NCBI GenBank assembly: GCA_003154855.1
Contig: PMEV01000241.1
Span: forward strand, 6,186 to 12,452
Direction: 5' to 3'
DNA: 6,267 bases
DNA from: Bryobacterales bacterium
GTDB taxonomy: Bacteria; Acidobacteriota; Terriglobia; Bryobacterales; Bryobacteraceae
Positions 5,723-6,267 of this stretch are shown here, in pieces. The notes under the pieces are model-generated. The model was not told the DNA's origin. It did no database searches and saw nothing but the letters and a program-made list of their open reading frames with translations. The position numbers and the translations under genes were made by a program. Position 1 is the first letter of the stretch. Every line of letters begins with the position of its first letter.

Positions 5723-5780
5723 ATTGGCTCGTCCCCCTCGCCCGGCGAACCGCTCGCCGCCCCCCCCTCCCTGCCTGCCT

Positions 5781-5791
5781 TACAATAGAGG
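5781..5791 (+). promoter_or_regulatory. -10-like hexamer and ribosome binding site of the dehydrogenase gene
   Basis: TACAAT (5781-5786) matches five of six -10 bases but has no convincing -35 element 16-18 bases upstream, where the sequence is a C-rich tract. AGAGG (5787-5791) lies six bases before ATG 5798 and is a good Shine-Dalgarno. If the hexamer were a real -10, the transcript would start at about 5793 and lose the Shine-Dalgarno, so the two readings compete. The ribosome binding site is the safer call. Confidence 0.4.
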
Positions 5792-5797
5792 CAGACT

Positions 5798-6267
5798 ATG
5801 GCACAACTTGGATTTCTCGGATTGGGGATCATGGGGCGCCCGATGGCCCGCAACCTCCTGCTGGCGGGACACCGGGTCGCGTTGTGGTCGCGCACGGCGG
5901 CCAAGGCCAAGGAGCTCGCCCAGACCGAGGGCGGGGTCTATTGCGAGACGCCAACCCAGGTGGGGGAGTTTGCGGAGTGCGTCTTCCTGTGCGTGGGGGA
6001 CACGGCCATGTCCCGGGAGGTGGTCCTGGGCGCCAACGGCATTGCCGCGGGCGCTCGACCGGGCACGGTGGTTGCCAACGCCAGCACCATCTCGCCGGAG
6101 GCCAGCCGCAGCATCGGAGAGACCCTGGCTGTCCGGGGGATACACTTCCTGGATGCCCCCTGCACGGGGTCCAAGCCCGGGGCTGAAAAGGGCGCCCTGA
6201 CCTTCATGGTGGGCGGGGATAGGAAGGTCTTCGAGGGGGTCAGGGCCTACTTCGAGCCCATGGGAAA
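5798..6267 (+). CDS. Beta-hydroxyacid dehydrogenase (6PGDH/HIBADH superfamily), N-terminal part; 3' end outside window
   Basis: Family members oxidise 3-hydroxyacids or reduce semialdehydes such as tartronate semialdehyde and glyoxylate, using NAD(P)H in the cytoplasm. The 156 complete codons present start MAQLGFLGLGIMGRPMARNL. This contains the Rossmann dinucleotide-binding motif GLGIMG (8-13) and the family's N-terminal signature. Further signs are the LWSRT segment after strand 2, VFLCVGD (strand 4 region), the VVANASTISPE segment, and the substrate-site region FLDAPCTGSKPGAEKGALTFMVGGD. In better-known members this last motif reads DAPVSGG. The catalytic lysine helix lies beyond the window. 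The frame is open to the end. The exact substrate cannot be told. The gene follows the receiver gene after a 75-base gap and is probably a separate metabolic unit. Confidence 0.9.
   Translation, partial: MAQLGFLGLGIMGRPMARNLLLAGHRVALWSRTAAKAKELAQTEGGVYCETPTQVGEFAECVFLCVGDTAMSREVVLGANGIAAGARPGTVVANASTISPEASRSIGETLAVRGIHFLDAPCTGSKPGAEKGALTFMVGGDRKVFEGVRAYFEPMG

Overview
The window is GC-rich DNA with dense coding on the + strand only. It looks like chromosome from an Acidobacteriota bacterium, perhaps near Bryobacteraceae/Solibacter. The clues are an ECF sigma factor followed by a zinc-finger anti-sigma factor and a TPR-CHAT lipoprotein, plus a short intergenic palindrome of a kind I remember from such genomes. 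The taxonomy is an inference from style and recall; no marker gene is present.

Layout. Bases 1-344 are the 3' end of pntB (membrane transhydrogenase, NADP-binding domain). Bases 345-670 hold no credible gene. They carry two diverged copies of a ~33-base direct repeat (the first contains the pntB stop codon), two back-to-back hairpins, and a good sigma-70-like promoter just before the next gene. Bases 671-5165 look like one operon of four genes: an ECF-type sigma factor, a membrane-anchored zinc-finger anti-sigma factor, an unrecognised 240-residue protein, and an 843-residue lipoprotein with TPR repeats and a C-terminal CHAT caspase-like protease domain with an intact His/Cys pair. Gaps are 44 and 9 bases, and the last two genes overlap by 55 bases.

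Bases 5166-5362 are non-coding and rich in secondary structure. They include a 13-bp closing stem around a 68-base folded interior, ending in six T residues directly before the ribosome binding site of the next gene. That gene (5363-5722) encodes a compact, atypical stand-alone response-regulator receiver. From 5798 to the window end lies the N-terminal part of a beta-hydroxyacid dehydrogenase (6-phosphogluconate/3-hydroxyisobutyrate dehydrogenase superfamily).

How the genes may work together. The sigma factor would be held by its anti-sigma partner until a signal frees it. The anti-sigma C-terminal beta-rich domain and the CHAT lipoprotein are both predicted to lie outside the inner membrane, so a proteolytic signalling link is possible. 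The unknown protein has no export signal, so it is more likely a cytoplasmic partner, or a protein exported by another route. This four-gene module is the most interesting part of the window; its function is not established by the sequence.
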